Below are positions 42,980-60,042 of a stretch of DNA of 64,000 nucleotides, piece after piece; the first letter of the stretch is position 1; every line of letters begins with the position of its first letter. Below the pieces are notes generated by a model. It saw only the letters and a program-made list of their open reading frames with translations. It was not told the DNA's origin and did no database searches. This DNA comes from Crocodylus rhombifer (Eukaryota > Chordata > Crocodylia > Crocodylidae): contig JAVSML010023999.1 in assembly GCA_038503035.1 (NCBI GenBank), positions 124,001 through 188,000 on the forward strand, in the 5' to 3' direction. A program made the position numbers and the translations under genes.

Positions 42980-43207
42980 GGGCATGTCTGCATAAGGCTA
43001 CTGCATATTAGCGCATCATGGTGAAAACCATGTTAATGTGCTCATGCTCAGTAGAATTCGTTTACTGCACATTAGTGGCACCTAAAACATGCGCCAGCGT
43101 TACTGTGCAGTAGTGTCAATTACAGTACGTTAAGTTTGTACCAGTTATTACTGGGATTAAACTGAATGTATCATAATTACAATGTATTTACATGTGTAGA
43201 TGTGCCC
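42980..43207. mobile_element. Miniature inverted-repeat element (228 bp)
   Basis: The left end GGGCATGTCTGCATAAGGC is mirrored by the right end TACATGTGTAGATGTGCCC. The interior has further mirrored phrases (GCTACTGCATATTAGCGCA and TGCGCCAGCGTTACTGTGCA). A dispersed DNA element of undetermined superfamily. Confidence 0.55.
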
Positions 43208-44247
43208 GTTGAGATGGTATCCCTACTTCAAGTCAGCTCTCTTAACCAGTTTCTTTAACAGTAAGAATGGCAGGCTCCTCTCGCATGGTGGCTGCATTTT
43301 ACCCATGCTTGCTTCTGTACTTTGATTTGCACCTGTGTTTTCCCACTTTACAAACATGCATATCATTCAATATTTGATGATTGTCTTGGTCACTATTTGG
43401 TTAGTCACCTATGGTTTAGTTTTTATATTCTCCTTCCAGAGCATCCAAAATAACAAAAGGTGATTTCAAAGTGCCAGAGTCTCTGACCAGGTGTATTGCA
43501 GCTGGGATTTGAAATACTGACTTTCTTTTATATTCCTACAATTGAAGTATGAAACTGAAGGCCCAGTAAACGTCTCTTTGAAACCTTAGCCATAATCTGC
43601 TGACAGAAATGCTATTTCAAGTAAAATATGCAAATCGTGGCTAGAGGAGCACTCGTAGTTTACAAACTCCTAATGAAAGACTTGGAATTAATGTCCATAA
43701 CAGGACGTGAAAATTAATCCAGCTTAAACTATTGAAGTGTGTCTCTAGGAGGCAGAGAGGAAACTAATCCTTTCTGCTTTCCAACGGATCATACAGTATA
43801 CCCCTCATGAGTGTGCTTAGAATACCAGCCACTTTATAACAAAGGAAAATGTAGGTGTTCAGTAATAAGTGCAATAGCATCACCTTGTGGTTAACTTAGT
43901 AGATAAACCACAGGGCATTTTTTTTTAGGATACTTATTTATGAAAGCCTGTTTAAGAATGTGTGTGTACATGGTGGTTTTAAGTTTCTCATTTAGAATAT
44001 TGACTTAAAATAAAGATGGTAACAGTTCACAAAATGGAAGTGTGATTATGTAGCTCTGCCTACACTTACAAAGTTAAAGGCAATTTTACTTGTTTTCCTG
44101 ATTGTTCATGTTATCTGAAATAAACATTAAAATGAAATGATATGATGAATGATCCTGGAAAGCTCTGAGACCTCTTGCAAGGCACTGAGTCTTGAACGCT
44201 CTAATGCATGAATAAAAAAGCCCAGCTACATTTAGATGACTGCTACA
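43208..44247. other. CCDC171 intron, no exon recognised
   Basis: AT-rich intron sequence with no recognised feature. Confidence 0.5.
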
Positions 44248-44255
44248 CTATAAAG

Positions 44256-44402
44256 CAGAGGTGGGCAAAACGTGGCCCATGGGGCCCTTAAAAAAATTAG
44301 AAAATTAATATTTATCTGTCCTGGGCTGCCTGTCATGTGACCCTTGATGGATTCCCAAAACTCAGTGAGTGGCCCTCTGCCCAAAATAATTGCCTGCCCC
44401 TG
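44256..44402. mobile_element. hAT-like miniature element (147 bp), complete
   Basis: The ends CAGAGGTGGGCAAAACGTGG and TAATTGCCTGCCCCTG mirror each other, and the perfect 8-bp duplication CTATAAAG stands on both sides (44248-44255 and 44403-44410). A clear non-autonomous hAT insertion. Confidence 0.88.
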
Positions 44403-44410
44403 CTATAAAG

Positions 44411-46589
44411 CATTGGAAAATACCTCTCCAGTAGTAATTTCCATCAAATTTCTTCTTACTTCCTTTCAACACTAATATTTATTTCCCTGAACCTTCTGTA
44501 TTGTTGACATCCAGAACTTTTCAGGACTGGGCAATATCACTGTATCTTTCCAACAGTGAAAGTTGTATATATCGATTAGATTATGAATACCTGTTTTAGA
44601 CCTTATACAAGTTTTGAGAGTTTTCTCTGTTTCTTAAAAACAAATGAACAAAAAAGCCCAACTCATAAAGTTCAGTGTAATGAGAAATGGAAACATGCAG
44701 CTGATGATGAGACTACAAATAGGGTTCTACAAATTTTATTTATCCAAAGTAGAGTTTGTTTGTTTTTTTCTTTTTTTAGCATATTCAATTTTTCATACTT
44801 TAAAAAATGTATTTTACAAGTAAATCTTCAAGGGACACAAAAATATGGTACAGTATCTATGCCTCATTTCATAGAAAGAGAGTGAAAACGTATCTTTGAT
44901 GCTTAGTAGGTGATTAAATTGGGTAGACTTAATATCTTGGATGGAAATGTTATGGCTGAAAGGTTATGCTTCCACTACTGATATGTCCTTGTGACTGACA
45001 GCTACCTCATTCAATCTTAGCTAGTTTCAGGAAATTTTAAGCTTTAAGAAAAGGCCTTTTTCACCCATACCACATTCTTGAGGTTTTGTCAGCTTATGCT
45101 GCCCACTGAACATTAGTGTAACAAATTCTTTCTTTTCTTTCCCCACCTTATTCACACCTGTCTCTTCTCACTCAAACTCCCTCCCCTTCCCCCCGCCGCC
45201 CCCCACAAATGATCAGTAATTTTGAGGAATATAGTTGCAGTATCAGACTTGGAAGACCAGATGCATAACTTTATGGTATTTTGCAAAGTGTCCCTGGTGG
45301 TAGTGTTGAATAGAAAGAAATGGTCAGGAGGACTTAGGTAATCTTTGTATTTTCTGCCTAGAAAGCCATTTTGACAAATTGAGTCTCCAAAGATCCTCCA
45401 TCTAAAGCACTGGACTTATACTTTGCTTCTGGTACTAGTTACAGGAAAGAACTTTTAGCAGTCCACCAAACCAAAGCTATTCTTTCTGGAACCATTGGGA
45501 ATGCTTGGTTAACTGTGTGCATTAGGGATATCGGGTTTGTTAATTGAATAGTCTTTCTTACCTGTGTTTTTGGGGTTCTACAACTATAATTGTCGAACTG
45601 CTCAGTTCTTATAGATAGATAGACTAATAATGATACTTTAAATACTATTAAATGTAAATTATTTATAGTTTAAATGGACAATTTTATAAAATAGTTAATT
45701 TTTTTTAACAGAAATATAGTCTTCTTCAACTCTTCAGAAGCTTGAAAAATTTACCAAAGTATGAAGGTGACTTATGAATATGATTTAATGAATTCCTGGG
45801 CAAACACTTTTTTTTTTCTTTCTAACTAACTGCAAGAATTTAGAAAAAGCGCATACCATTTTTACCCATAAATATGAGAGATTCAACTCCCCTCCACCCC
45901 CCAATCAGCATGGGTGGGGGGAAGCTCATTGTCTTACATTTGCATACAAGGAAGACTCATTAAAGGTATTATCTATAATTAACTGCTGCCAAAAGCAACA
46001 TGTGCTCAGTAATGGAAACCGATTATGAAGATGATTTAATGCAGCCAACAGTGAATGTGACTATAAAACACATGGCCCATATTGGGCAAATGTACTGATG
46101 AGAAGAGAACCTTTTTTTTTGGCGTGGGCCTTAAAAAAACCAAGAACAAAATGAAACAAACAAAAACAAAACAAAACAAAAAACAACCCCCCCAAATGGG
46201 CAGTTGCTTCCTCTGCAGGTAATGAGCCTGGGCCTGGAGGTACTGCGATACCAGGCTGGTACTTGGCTACCAGAACCAGCTCTGACACCCTCCCTTTGTG
46301 GCAAAAATGATGATGGGAACCTTTTTGTAACAAATAAATAAAAATTAAAAACACACCTGTATCACTCTACACTTACAAAGCTTCACATATTGAGCATCCT
46401 TGTTTTACCAGAATTTCATATTAACTAAACAACTATGTATCCAAAAACATAAAACTACATGTATTAAACCCTTTAACAATATATATCAACTTCCTACAAA
46501 ATAACCCCCTTCCAGAACTCTTTCTTCATACAAAAACCCATGAAAACTATGACTTTAGTAACCATCTGAAACTCTCCTCCCCTCCCATC
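44411..46589. other. CCDC171 intron, no exon recognised
   Basis: AT-rich intron with A-rich runs near 46130-46180 ((AAAAC)n-like). The frames at 44583-44885 and 46061-46354 lack splice signals and family resemblance. Confidence 0.5.
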
Positions 46590-47960
46590 AGTCCTCTTTG
46601 TTGGTTTAGTGAACAAGTGTGTTCAGTCCTTTTCCTCTGCTTCATCTTTGCCTCTTCTCTGACCTTTTCCTTGTCCTGCTCTATGTAGAATTTCAATTCA
46701 TGGAGCCCCAGCTTCAGGCACTCTCAGTGAAAGCCAACCCCTTAAAAAACTGGAAGTTTATAACTTTATATAAACTGGTTTAAAAACATGCTATCCTTAG
46801 TAACGTTTCCTTCAGTCCCTTTGGTATTAGTCTGTATAGTACCATCCCCCATGCTAACAACAGGCTTATTTTGATGACATTCAGAAAATCACGGACCCTT
46901 TCCCACACACCCTTTGCACTCCCAAAACATGTGTCCCATCACTTCTTCCCTGCACCTCTCCCCTGAGCATCTAGATGAGCTTGTTGAGCCACACTTGTGT
47001 TGTACCTCTCTCACTGGCAAGATATTTCTTACAGCCATTTATGCTAGGTCAGCATATTCTCCTTTTAGTTGTTTACCTGACACCACTCCCCACACCTACT
47101 TCACTTGTCCTTCTGTGAAGTTTCCCACTGGTACCATCCTATCTCTCTCTCTTACCACTTTCATCAATGTATTATGATCCTTCAGAATCTGTAGCTGTAC
47201 CTCCCTATTTTATATCTCTGCATGAAACCTTCCATCCTAATGTAATGAATTGGTTGTTGCCACCCCGTAGACTCTTCAAAGAGCTTTGATATGCTCCTCA
47301 TTTCCTTAAATCTGCAGTTGCATGAAGTCAGCTGATATATGCTGCTTTCCCTTCTCCCCCTGTTACCACCTTGTATGCTGTGCTTACGTATTTCATATAG
47401 ACGAACAATCCTCAAGTCTGATGGCCCCCATTCCCTGCCTTCCCCCCATCTCACTTGCTTTCTATAGCTCAGCTCTAACCAGCTTTTCTTTTTTGGCATT
47501 CCAGAAGAACACGCACTTTTTCCAGAAGAACTTTGTACTTTTTGCTATCTTCCATCACATCAGTGGGAATACAAGTCCCATATAGAGAATAACTGAGTAG
47601 CACAGCCTTAGCCACCATCACTTCTCTGTTAAAGAACAGCAGCTTTTAGGACCATAACCAAAGTATTTGCTGTATCCTTGCTGTGACCCTTTCCCATGTT
47701 GTAAGCATTACCTTTCCCTTTGGCATCCATCAGGATCCCTAGCACTTTGATTTCTCTGTCATTTGAAGGCCCAACTTCTACAAGTTCCTCACTTCCATTA
47801 TGGTGCTTTTCAATCTAGTTGGTTTAGTCCCTGTTGCTTCTCCATACTTTGGTGTATGCTTTGGCACCTTTTTCTTTTAAAGTCTCACTCCTAACTACTA
47901 CATGAATATCATCCATGTATAATACACATTTTGCCTTTCCTCCTCCCAGTGTCATTACTC
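46590..47960 (-). mobile_element. Decayed non-LTR retrotransposon, probably Tx1/L1-like
   Basis: On the - strand, about 47960-47850 reads 'VLSGVMTLGGGKAKCVLYMD' then 'DIHVVVRSE', a polymerase box Y-M-D-D preceded by the G-V-x-x-x-G-G-G segment seen in Tx1 LINEs. Further on come 'EIKVLGILMDAKGKG', 'WGPSDLRIVRLYEIRK' and, at about 46990-46900, 'REEVMGHMFWECKGC' preceded by a cysteine cluster, resembling the C-x-H-x-C finger near the end of LINE ORF2. Many stops and frame changes show old age. The clade assignment is from motif layout only. Confidence 0.55.
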
Positions 47961-52835
<4,875 letters not shown>

Positions 52836-53080
52836 CAGGGTTCTCAATCCCTGGGCTGCAGCGGGTTGGCTGCTGGGCTAGAAATGGCTGTGGACTGGCA
52901 AACCATGGCCCCCCAGAGCTGGGCGTAGAGGCCGCAGCTCCTTTCGCAAGGCCCATGGCAGGGCAGGGTTTGGCTCACCTGCCCCCCCGGCTGAGGGGGT
53001 GGGTGTATCCTTTGTGTTCCGGCTAGAAGTCAGGGCTGTGTTTTGCTGGGCTGCAGCATAAAACACTTTGGGAACCCTTG
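52836..53080. mobile_element. hAT-like miniature element (245 bp), complete
   Basis: It starts CAGGGTTCTCAATCCCTGGG and ends CACTTTGGGAACCCTTG, with the exact 8-bp duplication GGTTAGAT on both sides (52828-52835 and 53081-53088). A non-autonomous hAT insertion of the CAGGGGTTCTCAACC type. Confidence 0.88.
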
Positions 53081-53088
53081 GGTTAGAT

Positions 53089-54000
53089 AGTTGTTAATGC
53101 AGTTTCAAGAGTTCTGAACTAGATGGCAGGTTTGCTTCTTATCTAGGCTTACTTGTCCTAAGCAAATCTTCTGTGAGGCTTTAAAGAGCAGAACTGACCT
53201 GTCCATCCCTGGATAAGTACTCCATTTACTTGAATACAACATGAGGTTTTTTCCCCTCTCAATCAGCATGGAGGAAATCTTGTGTTTAGTTTTGCATACA
53301 AAAGCAGAAGGGAAGGGCAGGTAGGTGCTGCAGCTCTGACTCTGGCCCTGAGCCTAGGTTGTGACCAGTCAGACCCACAGCAGTGGGAGGACAGAGGGTA
53401 AGAGTAGGCCTATTCCTCCTAGTCCAAGGGTAGGCAATTATTTTGGGTGGAGGGCAGCTTACAGAGTTTTGACAAGCTGTCAAGGGCTGTATGGGTAGCC
53501 CTGCCCCTTGACAGGTGCCCTATCCCCCGATTGCCATTTTGTGACTGGAAGTCCCTCTCCCTAGCCCCAACCTTTGCCACCAGAAGTTTCTTCATTGCCC
53601 CCAGAAGTACTCCTTTCAGCAAGGGGTTTTGCCATCTCAGAACCAGAAAAATACCAAATTATATTCTAAAAAATCAAACATGTACAACATTCATTAATTT
53701 GATTTCAAAAAATCTTTCTGTCGTGATTTACATGCGTTTGTGTAATGTACGTAGAGGTGATTGCACAATAGCTTAAAATGAAGTCTTACTCTTGTATATT
53801 GTGGAGGTGGGGAGTGGGTATAGGCTTGGAGTACAGGGCTGTGAGCGCGGGTGTGGGGTGAGGGAGCATGTGGATGGATGTGTGGGGTGTGGGTGGTTAT
53901 GAGGTTTGTGAGTGGGTGTGGGGGTCTGCATGTATGGCAGTGTGAGGGGGGATGTAGGTTCATGGGTATGGTGGGGTGTACGTTTAGGACTTGCCCTATG

Positions 54001-54037
<37 letters not shown>

Positions 54038-54430
54038 TCTCTCTCTGTCCCTCATTATGCATACACACACAGGGTACCAGTGCAGGGCCAGTGTTCCCAC
54101 AGTCCAGTGATGCAGCTGGGGGCCACGTGGTGCTGGAGCAGCTGGCAGGCAGGCAGGCAGGCAGGCAAGCGGTGGCAGACAGAGGTTTCTGGTTGAGGTG
54201 CGAGGCCAGGCTGGCCTTGCAGCTGGGTCCTGCTGGCTTTCCCTGGGTCCTACTGCCCCTGGCTCCTGTAATTTGACAGGCAGGTGGGAGCAGATAAATA
54301 CAAATTTTCTAAATTTTTAGGGACCCTGCTAGCCAGATAGAATGGCTTGGCAGTCTGGATGCGACCTGTATTTTGCCTGCCCCTGCTTTCCCTGCTGTAG
54401 CAGTGTGGGAGGGATGGATTTAAAGGCAGC
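53089..54430. other. CCDC171 intron with degenerate simple repeats
   Basis: A hAT-like start (CCAAGGGTAGGCAATTATTT) near 53423 lacks a matching end. The part 53800-53990 is a degenerate GTGTGGGTG-rich tract leading into the CA microsatellite. GGCAGGCAGGCAGG runs lie near 54144-54165. No exon. Confidence 0.45.
54002..54035 (+). repeat. (AC)n microsatellite
   Basis: About 17 AC units, uninterrupted, preceded by a degenerate TG-rich tract. Confidence 0.95.
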
Positions 54431-55518
54431 TGTAACAAGTGGGAATCCTGGGGCCGGTTTGAACATTGGCCCACCCACTTGTTTCAGAGCAAACCGCCTG
54501 CCTACTTCACTTGCCACACCTTTGGTATCAATTGAGATAGTAATGCGAGAGGCTGCCCTTTTACTTGCCTGGATGCCAAGGTCTTGTATACATGGCTCCA
54601 ACCTCTCCTATACTGTGTCCCATGCCTTGCAGTTGGTATCTATGGTCTAACACCTGACCTATAACTTGTCTGGCCTAACACCTGGCCACTCAGTCTGGGT
54701 TCCCATCCCTTCCCAGTTCCTTGGGATCCCAGCCTGGCTCCACTCAGGGCTTCTAGCCTGGTTTGGGACCCTCATAGTCCCCTTATGACCCACACTGGGC
54801 CTCAATCCTCATATGCCCAACACGGGGCTTCTCAGTATCTCCACGCTAATCCCCTATGCCTGACACTGGACCTCAAGAATTCCCTTACCCCTTGCCCGAG
54901 AAGCCTCACATTTAGCTCTGTTGACTTGGGGCCCCATCCCACTGGGGTCTCGCATCCAACTCTTTAATGCCACTCGGGTCTCACAGTGGGCCTGGAAGTT
55001 GCCTCGGGTCCCTTCGTGACCTGGGCCCTGCCTCAGGACTCTCTGTGAGCCTGGGCTTCTGCTTTGTTCTTAGGGGTGTGCTCCCCTAGCCTTTCCCCTC
55101 CATGAAGTCACCAGCAAGGCAGCAGGGACTAAGGCTTCCTGGTGCCCCATATTCACCCTTCACTGGGGAGGCACAGGTATGGCATTTCCTGGAGATTGCC
55201 CCACCACACCATTCAGCCCCAGCAGGGTATAGTTTTAGGTCACGCCCCAGGACCAGGAGCCTTCAGCCACCCCCATAGCTCTTACCCTGTACCTCCAAGA
55301 TGGTGTGAACAGCAGCTCCATCCAAGTGGTAGTCTTTTCCTGGCTGTTGGCAGCAAACTGCTGGTTTTACTGCTCAGGGCCTGCTTTTATTGCAAACAGC
55401 TGGGTCCTGTTCCTTAATCAGGCAATTGTGCCTGATTAGGAGTGTAGACAGCTGCAGCCTGCTTGGCTATTTGCTCATGCCCCTTTGAGTAACAGAGCAC
55501 AAGTTGTGCTGTATTACA
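54431..55518 (-). mobile_element. Solo LTR of the Gmr1-like family, diverged (1088 bp)
   Basis: The + strand start TGTAACAAGTGGGAATCCTG and end TTGTGCTGTATTACA fit the family's termini. Internal match to the LTR at 41833: GCCTGCCTACTTCACTTGCC and GAGAGGCTGCCCTTTTACTT. The flanking 5-mers GCAGC (54426-54430) and GCAAC (55519-55523) differ at one position, indicating an older insertion. Confidence 0.75.
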
Positions 55519-55523
55519 GCAAC

Positions 55524-56057
55524 CCTCCAATAATTAGATTCAATACTTGAAAAGCTGTAACAAATGTATACATTTATACATTCCAAATATAGGATCTAAT
55601 TTTTGGAGCCTCATCTTAAATTCAGGGTCAATTTAGATTCAAGTAAATATGGTAGTTTTGAGTCCTCCTCTAGGAGCAAAAGCCAGATGAAACACCTTCT
55701 AAACAGCAGTAGCAGTCTGCTGCCTCTTCCTCAACTAGGGACCTTGCTGGCCTCAAGAATTAAAATGTGTGGAATACTCTAAGATCTGGACTGATTTAAA
55801 TGCATGGTGCAGAGGTAAAGAAAAAATATAAACCAAACAACTCTTCCCAAATCTTGGAGTATGTGCTGCGTAGGCTAGCTTTTGGGTCTGTCAGTAAATT
55901 TTGCTCAAAAGACAATCTTCTGTCTGCTGGGACTTTAATCTTGCCCACATATTGAAAAATTCCCACAGGCAGCATTGCTTGTGAATTCTCAAGAAATTTG
56001 GATTGATCTTGATTGACCTCTCTTCAGTTTCACTGTTCCTACTTTCTTAACAAATAA
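55524..56057. other. CCDC171 intron, no exon recognised
   Basis: AT-rich; 'TTAAATTCAGGGTCAATTTA' at 55616-55635 resembles a phrase near 48000 (ATTCAGGGTTGTCATATATT), perhaps a short shared repeat. Confidence 0.4.
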
Positions 56058-57088
56058 TAGGGGTGCACTGATAGAGATTTTGGGGGTCGATACTGCTAGC
56101 TGATTTTTAAAGAGGCATATCTGCCAACACCGATCTGATTTCTGATATAGCATGGAGAGCTGCATGGAGCTGGTAAATCTGTTCTGGTGGACGGGAAGGG
56201 GGGATGGAAGTCATGGGGGGGTCAGATCAAGGTCCCCGTGGTGAGAGAGGGAGTTGAGTGAAGTTGGGCCTGGGGCAGGCGCTGCCCAGCTGGAGCAGGG
56301 TGGGGCATGGGATAGAGTCACTGCCCACCTAGGGGGTGTGGGGAAGGGGGTGCAACTCTTGCTGCTGTGTGCACCCCAGGAGGGCATGGAGGATGTGTCC
56401 TTTAGATTTGCAAGGGACGGGATGGCTGCTGCTGTGGGCTAGGGATGGGGCCAGGGCTGAGCCATGCTCTTCCTGGCGGCGGCTGGGCCAGACTGTGCTT
56501 GGGGCAGGCAGTGGTGGCACTGGGAAGGGGCTACAGGTGGGGGCCTGCAGCCACCCAAAAATTCACCATAGCCCCCCTCCCAGTGCTGCCACTGTTTGCC
56601 CCAAGCACATTGTGGCCCCGCCCCTGCCGGGAAGAGCCCAGCACCTCCCCAGCCCACAGCTGGAGCTGCTCCACACTGCGCAGATCTGGGGGCATATGTC
56701 CTCCCCCCAGGCCTTCCCTCATGCCTTCCTGGAGTGTGCGCAGCAGTGGGAGCCGCGTCCCCTCTGCATGTCCCATGGATAAGCCATGGCTCCATCCCAC
56801 ACCAGCCCCAGCCCCACTCCCTTTCTCCCTCACCATGGGGAGCCTTCATCTGCCCCCCGCACCATGCCCCTTCCCTCTCCCCTCTCTATCTACCACAGCA
56901 GACTGCATGCAGCTCTCTGAGCTGCCAGGCTGTGCTCCTTGCTGCTTATGTGCTGCGCTGCAGCTGTGCGCATGCATGGGCCATTTATCAGCCAAATGAG
57001 CAGCCACATGGGGCTGATTTCTGATGCAGTCAATTTTCTTTATTTTGGTGCTGATCTGGTATTGGACTGATGTATCGCTGCACCTCTG
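56058..57088. mobile_element. hAT-like foldback element, copy 4 (1031 bp), complete
   Basis: It starts TAGGGGTGCACTGATAGAGA and ends GATGTATCGCTGCACCTCTG. The flanking 8-mers ACAAATAA (56050-56057) and TCAAATAG (57089-57096) agree at six positions. Two arms of several hundred bases are approximate reverse complements about a centre near 56570: GAGAGCTGCATGGAGCTGG at 56156 faces GCATGCAGCTCTCTGAGC at 56905, and GAGGGCATGGAGG at 56380 faces CATGCCTTCCTGGAG at 56720. The long open frames on both strands are due to the GC-rich arms. It is the longest and best model of the family seen also at 11050-13004, 28947-29210 and 34919-35314. Confidence 0.85.
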
Positions 57089-57096
57089 TCAAATAG

Positions 57097-59726
57097 GATT
57101 GTAGTGACCACTCGCATCCACACATGGAGGAGCTAAATATGAGACATAGTACATCTACAGTGATACTGTGATGTTTTGTCTTGACTTGGCTGTCTAACCA
57201 GAAATTATTTCCAGTCCTTTATTCTTTTCTAAACCTGTACATCTCAAGGAAATACTCTGACAGCTGTGGAACAGTCAAAGCTGTTGGGATCTACCCTGCT
57301 TCCATGCTGAGCCCTGGAACATTACCGAGTAGGGTACCCTACCCACTTGCTTCTTATCTATGCACACCATATTCTGGAAGTTAGGCAAGGTGAGTGTATT
57401 TAGAGCTGCTCTTAGGAGTTCATACTTAGTAGTTCACTCTTAGTAGCACACTAAGGCTGCTCTAAAGTGGTTGCACTGCTTAATAGTTGGGATTTGGTAT
57501 CTGTGGAGTAGGAGTCCATGAGCAGAATGCATTTCTCAGTGGTTCTTCTGGTCTCGGCATGGAGACAACGTGGACATCCCCACAGTTTCCAGCTGTGATT
57601 CTTCTCGCTCCCACTTAAGGGCAAAAGGTGTTTAAAGCATTGATTGTTAGATGGTTAAAATATTGCGTTAGAGACATACAAAGTACAAAAGCAAAATCCT
57701 ACAGGGCAGATCAAAGCTCGTCAAATAAGAGCACTGACTTATTGACCAATAAAGAAGGAATTTGTGTCCCACAAAGAAATCTGAAACAAGTCAGATACTT
57801 CAAGCTGCATCTACAAGCTTTGGCCAATATTGCCTTTAGTTGGAAGGTACCACATACTGTGATGCCTCAATAATCTTTCTAAAAACAAAGATTTTTAAGT
57901 AGTTCTGAAAGCCCCTCCTTGGGGTTTTATTGCTGTTAAGAGACCAACCTAGTAATTGTGAGCTGAGAAAAGACAGAAGAGTAAGGTATCAAATGGATTT
58001 TCTTTCTGAATATTCAGGCTGGCCTCTCAACTTAAAAGGTCAAAGTTTAGTTCAGTGAAAACATTAGGCTACTGTATCCTGTGGATTCCTTTAATCAAGG
58101 AAAACTAATTATTGACCATTACGAATTAAGATATTTTTTTCAGTCTCAGAAATATTCATGCTGAGTTGAACCTAGCTTTCTGCCGAAATGATTGTACCAG
58201 ATCTATTCTTGCTTCCCCATCTTCTCAGCAGAATTGAAACTATTATGAGAATGGCATATGTGAGGTTTTGGGATTCAAATATCAAATTGTTTCTGTGATA
58301 GTTTGGAGGATGAGGATGGACTTAAAGGCCCAGGTTCTGTGTTGAGATCAGAGTTTGGTTTACATCAATGGATAGATGTAACCATTTAGATCTTTTAGAA
58401 TCAAGCCACCCCTTGAAAATCTCAGCTCTTAGTTTTCATTTGGTTTTTGACTACAGAATAGAGCAATTCTCCTGTTACAAAAAATTCAGACCACAACAGG
58501 TAAGAATGCATTTAACATTGTGAATTCCTTTTTGAAATCTCTGGGTTTATCTTTTGAATCATGTTCACACACCTAACAGCTGCAGCACACTGGTTGAGAA
58601 TAACTGGTTATATGGTGCAAAATGTCAGTTGAATAGAATATTGCATTGTATTCCAGTTTGCAAAACAGTATTGATGAGGTCCCTCACTAAGGAGCTAAGG
58701 TGCATAATTGCCATTTTTTACATTGTTTAACATTCACTTTCATGACCCTGGTGGTCATTTTTTGCCGCTAGGATTCTGTGGCTGCCCAAAACAGTACTTA
58801 TAAGCATGCACAGAAGCAGCTCAGTTTTGATGCTTCTGTTTTAGGACCTATATCATACCCTTTGGGCTTCACACATTAGGGGCTTCTCTGTCCATCTCAC
58901 TTCTGGGGCTTAATCTGGCAGGCATTCTTGAAACATGACTATTGTATTAAGCGCCTCACAAAACATTGCAGGGCACAGAATTGGGTAGGGTTACATCTCT
59001 ACTCCCTTTTAGCCGAAAGTTCAGTTGTTAGAGCATTCATCCAGGCTGTTGGAGACTTGGTTTTAGATCTCAAGTTCCTTCTCTGCTTGAGGAGGTTCAA
59101 CCTTGCATATCCCAAGTCTGTGGAGAAGGGCTCTTACTTTAAATTTAAACTGTGGGTGAGAGGAGACTGATGACCAGTGAGACCATTCCAGTCACAACTC
59201 CAAAGCTTTTTTAGGATACACAGTAGCAAAGACTTACTTGTATCAATAAAGACAATGCTAATGTAGCCTTGGATTCAAGGGAGAAACAAGTCTGCTGGCC
59301 AGGCTTCTCTATTCCCTTGGGGGTTTGAGTTGGTTTGTTGAGTTTTGAAGAAGCCTGAGATCGTGTTTTCTAGTCTATGCCCAGTATTTATAGTCGGCTG
59401 GTTTTAATATTGTAATAAATTATTTCTGATTTGGTTTATTTAAATTTCTTTGTTTCACTGAAACTTTTAGAACTGGATTGAACCAGATATCTTGTAGACT
59501 TGGAAGGTTTGGGAAAGTAAAAGGGAGGGTGTCTTATCTCCTCTTCCCCATTGTGGAGTGCTGTTTAACACTGACCTGATACCTCTTTACCCTAGTTTGT
59601 GGTCTTCTGTAAGAAGGCTGCATTTGAAGCCTTTTAACAAAAAAATCTATTATAGCAACGTAACATTTAATACATTTGGTTATATCAATTACTACTTCTA
59701 ATATTTTAAGATAAAACCATAGCAGT
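57097..59726. other. CCDC171 intron, no exon accepted
   Basis: AT-rich intron sequence. A 43-base interval at 58457-58499 has exon-like borders but does not fit the CCDC171 sequence I recall. The frame at 57628-57873 has no family resemblance. Confidence 0.45.
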
Positions 59727-60005
59727 GGTGACATGTAGGGGGTGCACATGCACTCCCTGAGAGTGCTGATGCACCCCCTGACAGGCCATGCTCCCTGCTC
59801 AGGCGCCAGGCGGGCGGGAGTGTCAGTGCCTCCTCTGAGTGCTGGCCAAGGAATGGAAGTACCGCAGTTGCTTCTGGGAGCACCGCAGCATGATCAGCCG
59901 TGGGGGGATGTCCTCCCCCAGTCTGTGCAGTTGTCTCTGGGGGACCACTCCCCCTGTTGTTAACTGGTCACTGGGGGGGCATGTGCCCCCCCCGACTATG
60001 TCACC
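59727..60005. mobile_element. Inverted-repeat DNA element, first of two copies
   Basis: The left end GGTGACATGTAGGGGGTGCA is mirrored by the right end reading GCCCCCCCCGACTATGTCACC. The arms extend inward over CACATGC and GCATGTG. Superfamily and target duplication undetermined. Confidence 0.6.
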
Positions 60006-60042
60006 CATGAACCCTAATATAATGTATAAGCGATGCATAGAA

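Noticed and set aside
46914..47177. 87-codon + strand frame as a host gene
   Set aside because: It is the shadow of the decayed LINE read on the - strand, where a cysteine/histidine finger is visible.
53851..54276. 141-codon + strand frame
   Set aside because: It runs through a degenerate TG-rich tract and a CA microsatellite; the translation is simple-sequence.
56336..57024. Several open frames of 130-184 codons in the foldback element
   Set aside because: They lie fully within a palindromic DNA element and appear on both strands with similar composition. No transposase motifs.
57628..57873. 81-codon + strand frame
   Set aside because: No acceptor and donor of matching phase, no motif, ordinary AT-rich composition.
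58457..58499. Interval as the next CCDC171 exon
   Set aside because: None of its frames resembles the CCDC171 sequence expected after the exon at 50153, and the phase does not fit. Kept only as a cryptic-exon observation.
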